64,000 bases of DNA from an uncultured Clostridia bacterium (GTDB lineage Bacteria > Bacillota > Clostridia > Saccharofermentanales > Saccharofermentanaceae): positions 15,426 to 79,425 of the forward strand of contig CALEFT010000008.1 of the NCBI GenBank assembly GCA_937876985.1, in the 5' to 3' direction. Positions 1 to 7,689 of this stretch are shown piece by piece. Made by a program: the position numbers and the translations under genes. Each line of letters opens with the position of its first letter. Positions within the stretch are counted from its first letter, which is position 1. The notes under the pieces are model-generated. The model saw only the letters and a list, made by a program, of their open reading frames with translations. It was not told the DNA's origin and ran no database searches.

Positions 1-1445
1 ACCCTCTCAAGCGCCTCCTCATACGGCACTCCAGCAAGCCTTAAACTGTGCGCATATTTCAAAAGCTCGCCGCACTTCTTCCCAGGCAGCACGCCCGCCG
101 CGAGCAAATCTAATCCCGTCACATGTGGCATCGCCATACGCTCGCGGTACACCGCCAAACGCGCCGACAAGAAAACCTCGTAGTCCACGCCACTTGCCGC
201 GCCCTTCGCCTCATCGCTAAGCAAGCTACCCTCTCTATCGGAAGCGGCAATCGCAAGCAACACATCCGCATCACAAGCCTCATCGAAAAGCTTATTCGTC
301 GCCTTAACAGACGAATTCTGCGCCGCCAAAACATTCGGCCTCATATGCGTCTTGATAATATTTTGCACATTGCTAATCAGCCTACGCTCATTCGTAAGCC
401 TGCCTAACAAATCCCCAGCAATCGGAATCCCCGAATTCTCGTGCCCATAGGCATGAATCACACCATCAACATTCGTCGTCGTATTAACCTTCCCCAAATC
501 GTGGCAAAGCGCCGACCACATCAAAAGCGCCTTATCGGAAACCGCCCCCGAATCGCGTCTTGCCGCGGCCTTGTCGAGCACGAGCATCGTATGGTTCCAC
601 ACATCACCCTCACTATGGTATTTCGGCGGCTGCTCGACACCAATTAGGGCCGCAACCTCAGGAAACCAAAACTCAAGATTATCCGCCTTGCGCAACACCT
701 CGAAAAAAACCGAAGGCCGCTCTCCAAGAAGTAGTGCCTTCTTGACTTCCTCGTACACTCGTTCACGCGCCAGATTCGACAAATCCATCCTCGCAAAAAG
801 CTGAATCGTCTCATCGACCACCGTGAATCCAAATCTACTAGCGAATTGCGCGCCGCGAAGGACGCGGAGCGGATCATCCACAAACGTCTCCTCATCCACA
901 TGCCTTATCACACGCTCCGCGATATCGCGAAGGCCCCCATAATGATCCACCAACTCATGCGACAATACATCCACCATCATCGCGTTAACAGTAAAATCTC
1001 GCCTTCGCGCCGCCGCCATCGTTCCCATCTTCGGGTCCACCGACACCTCAAAATCCCTATGCGCTGGCGGCGTACCTTCGCGCGCCATCACTTCCCTCGC
1101 ACTACTTGTCAGTTTCTCTGTTCGCGGCAACGCGATATCGATTCCGTATCCCTTGAGTCCATATACTCCGAAGCTTTCTCCGTAATACGTTACTTCTCCT
1201 AACTCCTCCAATATCGACTCGAGCGACTTTCCCTCTACACCGTGCACCTCAATGTCGATGTCCTTGTGGCAGTGCTTTTCGAGAGGAAAAAGAAACATAT
1301 CTCGAACAAGCCCTCCCACAAAATAAACAGAGCCGCCAAGGCTCGATACTCTAATCGCAAGTTCTCTTACGACAGACATCTCCTTCGCGGCTTCCGCTTC
1401 AAGTTGCTTAATTCTTTGTTCGATAACTTCGTTTATGGCTAGCAT
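1..1445 (-). CDS. cca: CCA-adding tRNA nucleotidyltransferase with HD domain (partial, runs off left edge)
   Basis: The reading frame is open from 1445 to the window edge, so the C-terminus is missing. Translation shows the class II nucleotidyltransferase head: VGGLVRD at residues 43-49 and KDIDIEV around 61-67, whose two Asp are the expected metal ligands. RRRDFTVNAM and DDPLRVLRGAQF follow, typical of the CCA-enzyme neck. An HD phosphohydrolase domain comes next (H..GDVWNHT and ALCHDLGK near residue 300). The family adds or repairs the CCA end of tRNAs; the HD domain often gives phosphatase/2',3'-cyclic phosphodiesterase activity. Two ATGs compete: 1451 lies directly against GAGGG, while 1445 has it at a sensible six-base spacing, so 1445 is preferred. 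A poly(A) polymerase of the same superfamily is a less likely alternative. Confidence 0.9.
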   Translation of the reverse strand, partial: MLAINEVIEQRIKQLEAEAAKEMSVVRELAIRVSSLGGSVYFVGGLVRDMFLFPLEKHCHKDIDIEVHGVEGKSLESILEELGEVTYYGESFGVYGLKGYGIDIALPRTEKLTSSAREVMAREGTPPAHRDFEVSVDPKMGTMAAARRRDFTVNAMMVDVLSHELVDHYGGLRDIAERVIRHVDEETFVDDPLRVLRGAQFASRFGFTVVDETIQLFARMDLSNLARERVYEEVKKALLLGERPSVFFEVLRKADNLEFWFPEVAALIGVEQPPKYHSEGDVWNHTMLVLDKAAARRDSGAVSDKALLMWSALCHDLGKVNTTTNVDGVIHAYGHENSGIPIAGDLLGRLTNERRLISNVQNIIKTHMRPNVLAAQNSSVKATNKLFDEACDADVLLAIAASDREGSLLSDEAKGAASGVDYEVFLSARLAVYRERMAMPHVTGLDLLAAGVLPGKKCGELLKYAHSLRLAGVPYEEALER

Positions 1446-1573
1446 CTTCATCCCTCGTGAATTCATTTTCTCTCATTATACCACTCATGGGATGCTACTA
1501 ATCGGACACGCTTCACATACCAACATCGCTAGCTTATGCTAAGCCTCCACTTCATTATATTATGGATTTGTCG

Positions 1574-2215
1574 TTAGGCCTTTTTCTTGCGCCACGCGCC
1601 AAGTGCCACCAAAACAATATACATCATTATCAATGTAATAATTGCTTCTGGAAGCATAAATCCACCATTATATGTGATGCTATATACCCACACGTTCTGG
1701 TCTCCTGCATACTCTGCGTAGAAAATTACGCCCGATAATACAGAGCAAAGTAGTCGCAGAACAAATCCCACGAATGCCCAGATTGTTGCAGGCAAAAACT
1801 TTATTTGACGAAGTCTTCCGATGATGCTTGTGTTTGCTTGACGGATGCTTTTCACTGGAGACGCAAAAGTTGCTACGCCAACACATGTATATGCAAGAAT
1901 ATAATCGAGCATTACTTGTAGTGGGAAAAGCAAATATCCGCCGATGAGCTGCAACAGGCTATACACGAAGCACACGCCGAAGCCCCATGCTGGGCCGAAT
2001 GCGAAACAGTACAAAATGAGTGGAAGTGTAGCAGCTGGAGTAACCGAGCCACCCATTGGCATCTCGAACAATTTGAGTTGTGAAAGCACAAAGCTAAGTG
2101 CAATACAAATTCCACCTGCTACCACTGCGAGAATTCTCTCGCGATTTTGCTGGCGCTTACCTAATTGATTTGTTGTTTTTGCGCCGCTAACGTTGTTCTG
2201 ATTGTTTGACGACAT
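1574..2215 (-). CDS. thiT: Thiamine-specific ECF transporter S component ThiT
   Basis: The 213-residue protein has a hydrophilic N-terminus of about 28 residues, then some six hydrophobic segments. Conserved stretches such as GGSVTPAATLPLI and the long amphipathic region ending in the Trp/Tyr-rich NVWVYSITYNGGFMLPE match the ThiT family, the membrane substrate-binding subunit that captures thiamine and works with the shared EcfT/EcfA module. That module is not in this window. The assignment is strongly supported by a THI-box riboswitch directly upstream. The start has a TAGGAGGA site seven to ten bases upstream. The last residues are basic (RKKKA), consistent with a cytoplasmic end. Confidence 0.92.
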   Translation of the reverse strand: MSSNNQNNVSGAKTTNQLGKRQQNRERILAVVAGGICIALSFVLSQLKLFEMPMGGSVTPAATLPLILYCFAFGPAWGFGVCFVYSLLQLIGGYLLFPLQVMLDYILAYTCVGVATFASPVKSIRQANTSIIGRLRQIKFLPATIWAFVGFVLRLLCSVLSGVIFYAEYAGDQNVWVYSITYNGGFMLPEAIITLIMMYIVLVALGAWRKKKA

Positions 2216-2307
2216 AAAAAAATCCTCCTATCTTTCTGTCGCCCAAACGTGACAAAAAGCTTAGGAGAAGTGATGCATCTCATGAAAATGCAAAACCTAT
2301 ATGTAAA

Positions 2308-2397
2308 ATCCCTCCGCCGGCATTATCCGTTCAGGTTCCTCGGGTCAATGCCGCATTAGACATCCTCTCAGCCGACTTAGCGTCAGCACCCCGTTTG
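2308..2397 (-). promoter_or_regulatory. TPP riboswitch (THI element) upstream of thiT
   Basis: Read on the minus strand the region contains, in order, GGGGTGCT, the invariant GGCTGAGAGG, ACCCG with GAACCTGA, then CGGATAATGCCGGCG and AGGGA. This is the complete conserved core of the THI element. About 90 bases separate it from the thiT start. A CTTCTCCT stretch near 2258-2265 could pair (with one G-U) with the AGGAGGA ribosome site at about 2226-2232, so translational control is plausible; this last point is inference. Confidence 0.95.
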
Positions 2398-2409
2398 TTG
2401 TCGTCGTGA

Positions 2410-2438
2410 AGTATACTACATGTTTTTGGGTTGTGCAA
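2410..2438 (-). promoter_or_regulatory. Sigma-A-type promoter for the thiT riboswitch transcript
   Basis: On the minus strand TTGCAC (2433-2438) and TATACT (2410-2415) are separated by exactly 17 bases and lie just upstream of the THI element, as expected for the start of a riboswitch leader. Confidence 0.75.
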
Positions 2439-2450
2439 TAGTGGTATTTA

Positions 2451-3458
2451 TCACATTCGACCTAGCTTTACCAGTCGAACAACACATTTCTCAATGAAAT
2501 TCTCTACTTCTCGCTCGTATAAGGCTGGCGATACATTGTAACAATCAATATGCTCGCAGTTGTCTATCATCAGCATGCGCTTTGGGCAGCGAAGTCGATC
2601 ATAAATTCGGCGAGCGGAATCTGGAGATACAGTAACATCGTTTACTGCCTGAAAAATCAAAACCGGCACGCGAATTCTATCCGCATGCATTGTCGTCTCA
2701 CAATGGTTGATATCGAATTTATAGTTGTGCTGTGCGCACTTATTCACATGTGGCATGAACATTGATAGGTTCATCTTGTAGCGTCTTTTCGCTGCAGCAA
2801 GCAGTGTTTCGTTAAGATTTGCCATTGGGCAGTCTGCTACGATGCCGGCAACATTTTCGGAGAAGCCCTCTTGCTGTGCTGCTAGTAGCGCAGTCGTTGC
2901 TCCCATGCTTCTTCCCATAATGAAGATTCTCGCATTGTCGCCTACCTGACGCTTCGCAAAATCAATCCATGTCATCAAATCAACACTCTCATATAAGCCA
3001 TATGACACGAAGCGACCTTCACTCATTTGGTGTGCGCGCTGATGAATTATCAGCATATGGCATTCTATCTTGTTCATGAAGAGCTTTGCATATGCACCCA
3101 TCTCACTAGGCATCTCGTTATAGCCATGAAGCAAAATCACTACATTGCGACACGACCTGTCGCGCGCAGGCCTGAAATATCCAGCAAGCTTTGTTCCGTC
3201 AAAGCCATCCACGCGCACATTTAGATACTCCATTCGGTGTGCATAAAACCAGTTCTTGCCTTTACCAAACAAATCACTTGTGTCAATATCGTTAGGAGAA
3301 CGATCCACTACCGGCATCGGCTTCGGTCTTTTGAAAGCCGTCTTGAACAATCTATTGCCAATCCAAATATATGCGACAAATGCGCATCCAATTAGGAGCA
3401 CAACAACTATCACAAGTAGTATCACAAGTATTGTAGTTTTACTTATCGCAAGTAGCAT
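2451..3458 (-). CDS. Membrane-anchored alpha/beta hydrolase
   Basis: The 335-residue protein starts with a strongly hydrophobic segment (about residues 6-30, rich in Ile/Leu/Val) that should anchor it in the membrane, followed by a soluble alpha/beta hydrolase domain. The nucleophile elbow GRSMGA fits GxSxG. The oxyanion strand reads VILLHGYNE, an Asp in NDVTVSPDS is a likely acid, and the His in NCEHIDCYN near the C-terminus completes a Ser-Asp-His triad. Relatives are annotated as serine aminopeptidase-like (S33) or BAAT-type hydrolases. The substrate cannot be deduced. The start is supported by AGGAGG upstream. It is transcribed separately from thiT. Confidence 0.8.
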   Translation of the reverse strand: MLLAISKTTILVILLVIVVVLLIGCAFVAYIWIGNRLFKTAFKRPKPMPVVDRSPNDIDTSDLFGKGKNWFYAHRMEYLNVRVDGFDGTKLAGYFRPARDRSCRNVVILLHGYNEMPSEMGAYAKLFMNKIECHMLIIHQRAHQMSEGRFVSYGLYESVDLMTWIDFAKRQVGDNARIFIMGRSMGATTALLAAQQEGFSENVAGIVADCPMANLNETLLAAAKRRYKMNLSMFMPHVNKCAQHNYKFDINHCETTMHADRIRVPVLIFQAVNDVTVSPDSARRIYDRLRCPKRMLMIDNCEHIDCYNVSPALYEREVENFIEKCVVRLVKLGRM

Positions 3459-3594
3459 TCTAGTCCTCCTATCATAAGTTTAACATTGTTACAAATCTAA
3501 TATTTCCAGTACTTTGGCGCTTCCTAGAGTCCACAACGCCTTCACACGCATAAGCCTCCATAAACCCTACTAACCGACAAGCCGACTAGCCGAA

Positions 3595-4980
3595 CTATCG
3601 ATTTCTATAATCGCGCTTTCTATCTGCCGAATCGCCATACAAATCTCCAACGAAGCAACAACCGTCAGAAGTCACAACCACATCGTCCTCGACTCTGAAT
3701 CCGACATTCCACTCAGGAATATAAATTCCCGGCTCAACCGCAAGTACATTTCCTTCCTCAAATGGAGCCTCGCGATCGCCAACATCATGCGTCTCAAGTC
3801 CCAAATGGTGCGCCACGTTATGCCAATAATAGCACTTTATCTCCTCGTTAGAAAGTTCGTTGATCAAACCCTGCTCCTTTAGCCACACTTCGGCAAGCTC
3901 CATCATGTGCATATTAAGTTCCTTCAAAGTCACGCCTGGCCTAATAAAGTCCACTGCCGCATCGAGGAGCGAGTCTACTAGAATTCTTAAGTCTTTTGCA
4001 CGCTTCATTCGAATAGCGTCAATTTCCTTAGCGCCTTGATTAGCTCCTATCTCTTTGGCGAAAAACACGCGTGACAAATCACAGCAATATCCATCAACTC
4101 GTGCGCCAATATCGATTTGCATGATTGAATCAGGCTTTATCATTTTGTCTTTTTCTGGGCGTGAATGATGTAAATAGAAACAATTCTCATCTACTGCAGC
4201 AATCGTCATGAACGCTTGAACCATGCTGCCGCCAGTAATTAACGCACTTTGTAGTGTCGCATATACATCGTATTCACTTCTTAAACCAGAGCCGTCTAGC
4301 TCCAATTTCTCGAAGGCCTGAAGAACAATGGCACGAGCCTTTGCTATCGCCTCGATTTCACACGAAGCCTTAATAGTTCTCATCTTCTCGATAATTTTAC
4401 TAATGTCAATTGGCTCGTTATCATCACTATTTGCCTGCGCCAAGACCTGTTGTTCAAACCTTGATGCCTGCTTAGAAATCGAGGATTTATCGACTGCAAT
4501 ATGCCATGCTGAAGCATCCTTCGACAAATATTGATAACAGTACTCATCAAAACTGTCATCTATGTCGCAGATGTCGCTTACAGAAATTCCAGAGATATCT
4601 GAATATTCCTCATGTGTAAGACGCTTGCCGTGCCAGCGCTCTTGCATATCATCCTTTGAAAGAACGAATAACTTCTCATTATATGTAACAGCGTCTTCTG
4701 CCAAAGCTCCTGCCAAGGCTCCGGAAACTGCTTCGGATGTTGCCCCGGAAGCAAATGCTTCGGTGGAAGCTTTTCGAGGAGGGGTGGTGATTATAAGACA
4801 CGCACCCTCTTGCTCGATGCCAGTCAAGTAATAAAAATTGCGGTCTGGGATGAACTCGCTCTCGTTATCCGGGGTTATGCATACGGCTTCTCCCGAGAAA
4901 AGAAAAACCGCCATGTTGGGCGGCAATTCTGATGCGAATTTCTGTCTGTTTCTGATATAGAATTCTTTGTTCAATGCCAT
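3595..4980 (-). CDS. pepP: Xaa-Pro aminopeptidase (M24, aminopeptidase P)
   Basis: The 461-residue protein has the aminopeptidase P N-terminal domain (about 1-160, with FLFSGE and RNFYYLTG) and an M24 pita-bread catalytic domain. Metal ligands are visible as the two Asp in DIGARVDGYCCDLSR, the His in HHLGLETHDVGD, and the Glu in EPGIYIPE and GFRVEDD. The family removes an N-terminal residue preceding proline. An unusual Ala/Glu/Ser-rich insertion of about 30 residues follows the ITTPPRK strand (around residues 66-96); its DNA (about 4690-4800) has repetitive GCTTCGG/GCTCCGG units and one copy of the CTCGAAAAGC word. The start has GGAG upstream. The next gene upstream, an acyltransferase, ends 40 bases away and may be co-transcribed. 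Confidence 0.93.
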   Translation of the reverse strand: MALNKEFYIRNRQKFASELPPNMAVFLFSGEAVCITPDNESEFIPDRNFYYLTGIEQEGACLIITTPPRKASTEAFASGATSEAVSGALAGALAEDAVTYNEKLFVLSKDDMQERWHGKRLTHEEYSDISGISVSDICDIDDSFDEYCYQYLSKDASAWHIAVDKSSISKQASRFEQQVLAQANSDDNEPIDISKIIEKMRTIKASCEIEAIAKARAIVLQAFEKLELDGSGLRSEYDVYATLQSALITGGSMVQAFMTIAAVDENCFYLHHSRPEKDKMIKPDSIMQIDIGARVDGYCCDLSRVFFAKEIGANQGAKEIDAIRMKRAKDLRILVDSLLDAAVDFIRPGVTLKELNMHMMELAEVWLKEQGLINELSNEEIKCYYWHNVAHHLGLETHDVGDREAPFEEGNVLAVEPGIYIPEWNVGFRVEDDVVVTSDGCCFVGDLYGDSADRKRDYRNR

Positions 4981-5020
4981 TTTCTGAGAACTCCTCTATC
5001 CAGCAGCGCTTGAAGCTTAG

Positions 5021-5698
5021 TTAGTAGCCGCGGCGTTGCTGACGGTCTGTTCGAACATTTACTTCGTCGAACATGATTGTGTTGTTGATATAGCTAAATG
5101 TAGCACTTGGTGCGCGGCGGATAAGTCCAGGGTTTCCAATTACGATGGAGCCATCTGGCACGTCGAAGTTTACATATGCACCAGGAGCGATGAGCACGTT
5201 GTTGCCGATTGTGATGTTGCCGACGATGATTGCGTTCGCGCCAATCCAAACATAATTGCCGATTGTAGGCGCTCCCTTACGCTTACCGCGGAACTGTGTA
5301 CCAATTACTACACCAGTTGACACATTAACGTTATAGCCGATAACTGTCTTCGGGTGAATAATAACACGACCAAAATGCGCGAGGTAGAAGCCCTTGCCAA
5401 TATTTGTGTCGTATGGGATCTGAATATGATACTTGCGACTCTTGCGCTCGAGGATGAAATTGAAGAAGTAGAACTTTGCTAGACAGAGCTTCTTCTTCCA
5501 TCCGTCGTAATGCTCTACCTTGTAACGCTCTAACTGCCCAGCGTAGTACTGAGTATGGCGAAGTGCGCTAATGTAGCTGAATTCCGGGCTCGAACGAAGT
5601 TCTTCAAGATAAGTACGGAAAATCTGATCGTGACTTCTCTTGTTACCTGTATATCTATACAAATCACTATAAACAATGTCTTTTAACTCATCGTTCAT
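5021..5698 (-). CDS. Serine acetyltransferase-like hexapeptide-repeat acyltransferase
   Basis: The 225-residue protein has an alpha-helical N-terminal half (1-100), then a left-handed beta-helix built of hexapeptide units such as IGYNVN, IGNYVW, IGANAI and IGNNVL. The active-site region reads YLAHFGRVIIHPKTVIG, with His residues placed as in the serine acetyltransferase/LbetaH group. The C-terminus after RRAPS is an unstructured tail of about 35 residues. It could be CysE-like or an exopolysaccharide/sugar O-acetyltransferase; no cysteine-synthesis partner lies nearby, so cysE is not assigned. GGAG precedes the ATG. Confidence 0.78.
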   Translation of the reverse strand: MNDELKDIVYSDLYRYTGNKRSHDQIFRTYLEELRSSPEFSYISALRHTQYYAGQLERYKVEHYDGWKKKLCLAKFYFFNFILERKSRKYHIQIPYDTNIGKGFYLAHFGRVIIHPKTVIGYNVNVSTGVVIGTQFRGKRKGAPTIGNYVWIGANAIIVGNITIGNNVLIAPGAYVNFDVPDGSIVIGNPGLIRRAPSATFSYINNTIMFDEVNVRTDRQQRRGY

Positions 5699-5819
5699 AT
5701 AAGAACTCCTTCCCCAACTTCTTTATGTGTAAAATTGTATATCTTTTCGCTATTTTTCTCAATATGAGAAAGCGCCAATTTGACAAAAAGAACAAAAATG
5801 TAACATGTAATTTGTTATG

Positions 5820-7586
5820 TCAGTCAATAGAATATTTTGCTGCATAAGATGCTAGCTTCTCATGGAAGGATGGGTCCGACTTACGAGCCATACGAAGAGT
5901 CTCATGCATATTCATATTGTGTTCCTTACTATCGATAATGCAGGCAGCGATATTCGAGCAATGGTCCGATGTTCTCTCTAGGTTATTAAGAAGATCGCTC
6001 CACACGAAGCCCGCCTCAATTGTACATTTATTCTTCTGCACACGTAGAATATGCTTCATTCGCATTACTTCCTTAAGCCTATCAATTACTTCCTCAAGCG
6101 GTTCAACTTCACTAGCAATTACTTCATTCTTATCTAAGAATGCTGCTTGCGTCAAATCGAGAATATTCGCAACTGCGCTAATTAGATTATGCATCTCCTC
6201 ATTAGCATGCTCAGAAAATGTCATCTTCTTATCTCTCATTTCCTCAGCAGATTCAAGAATATTTACGCTGTGGTCAGAAATTCTCTCGAGGTCACCAATC
6301 ATCTTCATAAGCGAAGCAACCTCCTCACTATCCGCTTCCGAAATCGCTCTCGTAGAAAGCTTAACAAGATATGTACCAAGCACATCTTCATAGTGGTCCG
6401 TCTTATCTTCATCGCGACGAATTGACTGCGCCATCTCATCGGAAAATTCACTAGTTACACATTCAAGTGATTTCCTTAGTCCATTAATTGCGCACTCGGC
6501 CATCTCTACTGCATATACATGACAACGCTCAAGTGCAAGTGGTGGTGTCTCAAGCAAACGCTCGTCAAGTTCTTCAACAACATCGGCATCTTCATCACCA
6601 TTAGAAGGAACAAACTTAATTGCGAGCTTCTCAATCACAGAAGATAGTGGCAAGAAGACAAATGTCGCAGGTAGTTTCAATGCTGTATTAAGTATAGCTA
6701 CTCCGAGATAGGATGCCGATTCGTTCAATATCGCTGGCGGTGCTATCATCTGAATAATTACAAATGGAATCAAACAAATAATCGCGCCTCCAAGATTAAA
6801 TAGCAAGTGTGCCATAGCTGCACGACGTGCTTCTTTATTTGTACCGATAGAAGACAATATCGCAGTAATACATGTACCAATCGCTGTACCAAGAATAATT
6901 GGGTATGCTGCTCCATATGTAACCTGCTTTGTTTCAGTTAATGCCTGCAAAATACCTACTGAAGCAGAGCTCGATTGAATTATGGCAGTAAGTATTGTTC
7001 CTGCAAGCACACCAAAGATTGGATTTTGGAATGCAACGAAGAGTTGACGGAAGCTTTCTACTTCAGATAATCCGCCAACCGCGTTAGACATCTGTTCCAT
7101 TCCAAACATAAGTGCTGCAAAGCCAAGAAGAATCATACCAGTATCCTTGGTCTTCGTCTTCTTAGAGCCCATATACATAATGATACCAATCAAGGCAATA
7201 ATAGGTGTGAAGGAATCCGGCTTAAGAAGCTGAACCATTACGTTGCTATCACCATCAATACCAGCCATACTGAGAATCCATCCCGTTACAGTAGTACCAA
7301 TATTAGCACCAATGATAACGTTGATTGCTTGCTTTAGCGTCATCAGTCCCGAGTTAACAAAACCTACAACCATTACCGTAGTCGCAGACGAACTCTGAAT
7401 AACTGCGGTAACACCAAGACCTGTAAAGAATCCAGCAAGCTTATTTGTTGTCATCTTACCAAGAAGTGTACGAAGTTTACTTCCTGCTCTTCTCTCAAGT
7501 GCTTGTCCCATAATGTTCATTCCAAACAAGAACATAGACAAGCCACCTACCATAGCTAAGATATTGAATATACTGAAACCTTCCAT
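5820..7586 (-). CDS. Na/Pi cotransporter family protein with PhoU-like tail
   Basis: The 588-residue protein has two inverted Na/Pi-cotransporter repeats, each with the signature QSSSA (VIQSSSATTVMVVG near residue 62; IIQSSSASVGIL near 205), and about eight to nine membrane helices up to residue 340. A cytoplasmic helical domain follows (about 350-560) and resembles PhoU, rich in acidic helices such as RRDEDKTDHYEDV and ERISDHSVNI. Members move phosphate with sodium or act in phosphate signalling. A GAGGG site precedes the ATG. It stands alone between an acyltransferase and sbcC. Confidence 0.9.
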   Translation of the reverse strand: MEGFSIFNILAMVGGLSMFLFGMNIMGQALERRAGSKLRTLLGKMTTNKLAGFFTGLGVTAVIQSSSATTVMVVGFVNSGLMTLKQAINVIIGANIGTTVTGWILSMAGIDGDSNVMVQLLKPDSFTPIIALIGIIMYMGSKKTKTKDTGMILLGFAALMFGMEQMSNAVGGLSEVESFRQLFVAFQNPIFGVLAGTILTAIIQSSSASVGILQALTETKQVTYGAAYPIILGTAIGTCITAILSSIGTNKEARRAAMAHLLFNLGGAIICLIPFVIIQMIAPPAILNESASYLGVAILNTALKLPATFVFLPLSSVIEKLAIKFVPSNGDEDADVVEELDERLLETPPLALERCHVYAVEMAECAINGLRKSLECVTSEFSDEMAQSIRRDEDKTDHYEDVLGTYLVKLSTRAISEADSEEVASLMKMIGDLERISDHSVNILESAEEMRDKKMTFSEHANEEMHNLISAVANILDLTQAAFLDKNEVIASEVEPLEEVIDRLKEVMRMKHILRVQKNKCTIEAGFVWSDLLNNLERTSDHCSNIAACIIDSKEHNMNMHETLRMARKSDPSFHEKLASYAAKYSID

Positions 7587-7689
7587 AGATGGACGCCCTC
7601 ACTTATGTGCGTATTACTCTGCATAATATCACAATTATATACGTTTTTTTGCAAAAAGTAAGTACCCACGCACACAACTTAATCAAATA

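Noticed and set aside
119..1442. Several plus-strand and short minus-strand ORFs over the first 1.4 kb
   Set aside because: They are shadows of the cca gene, whose frame is open through the window edge with clear nucleotidyltransferase and HD motifs.
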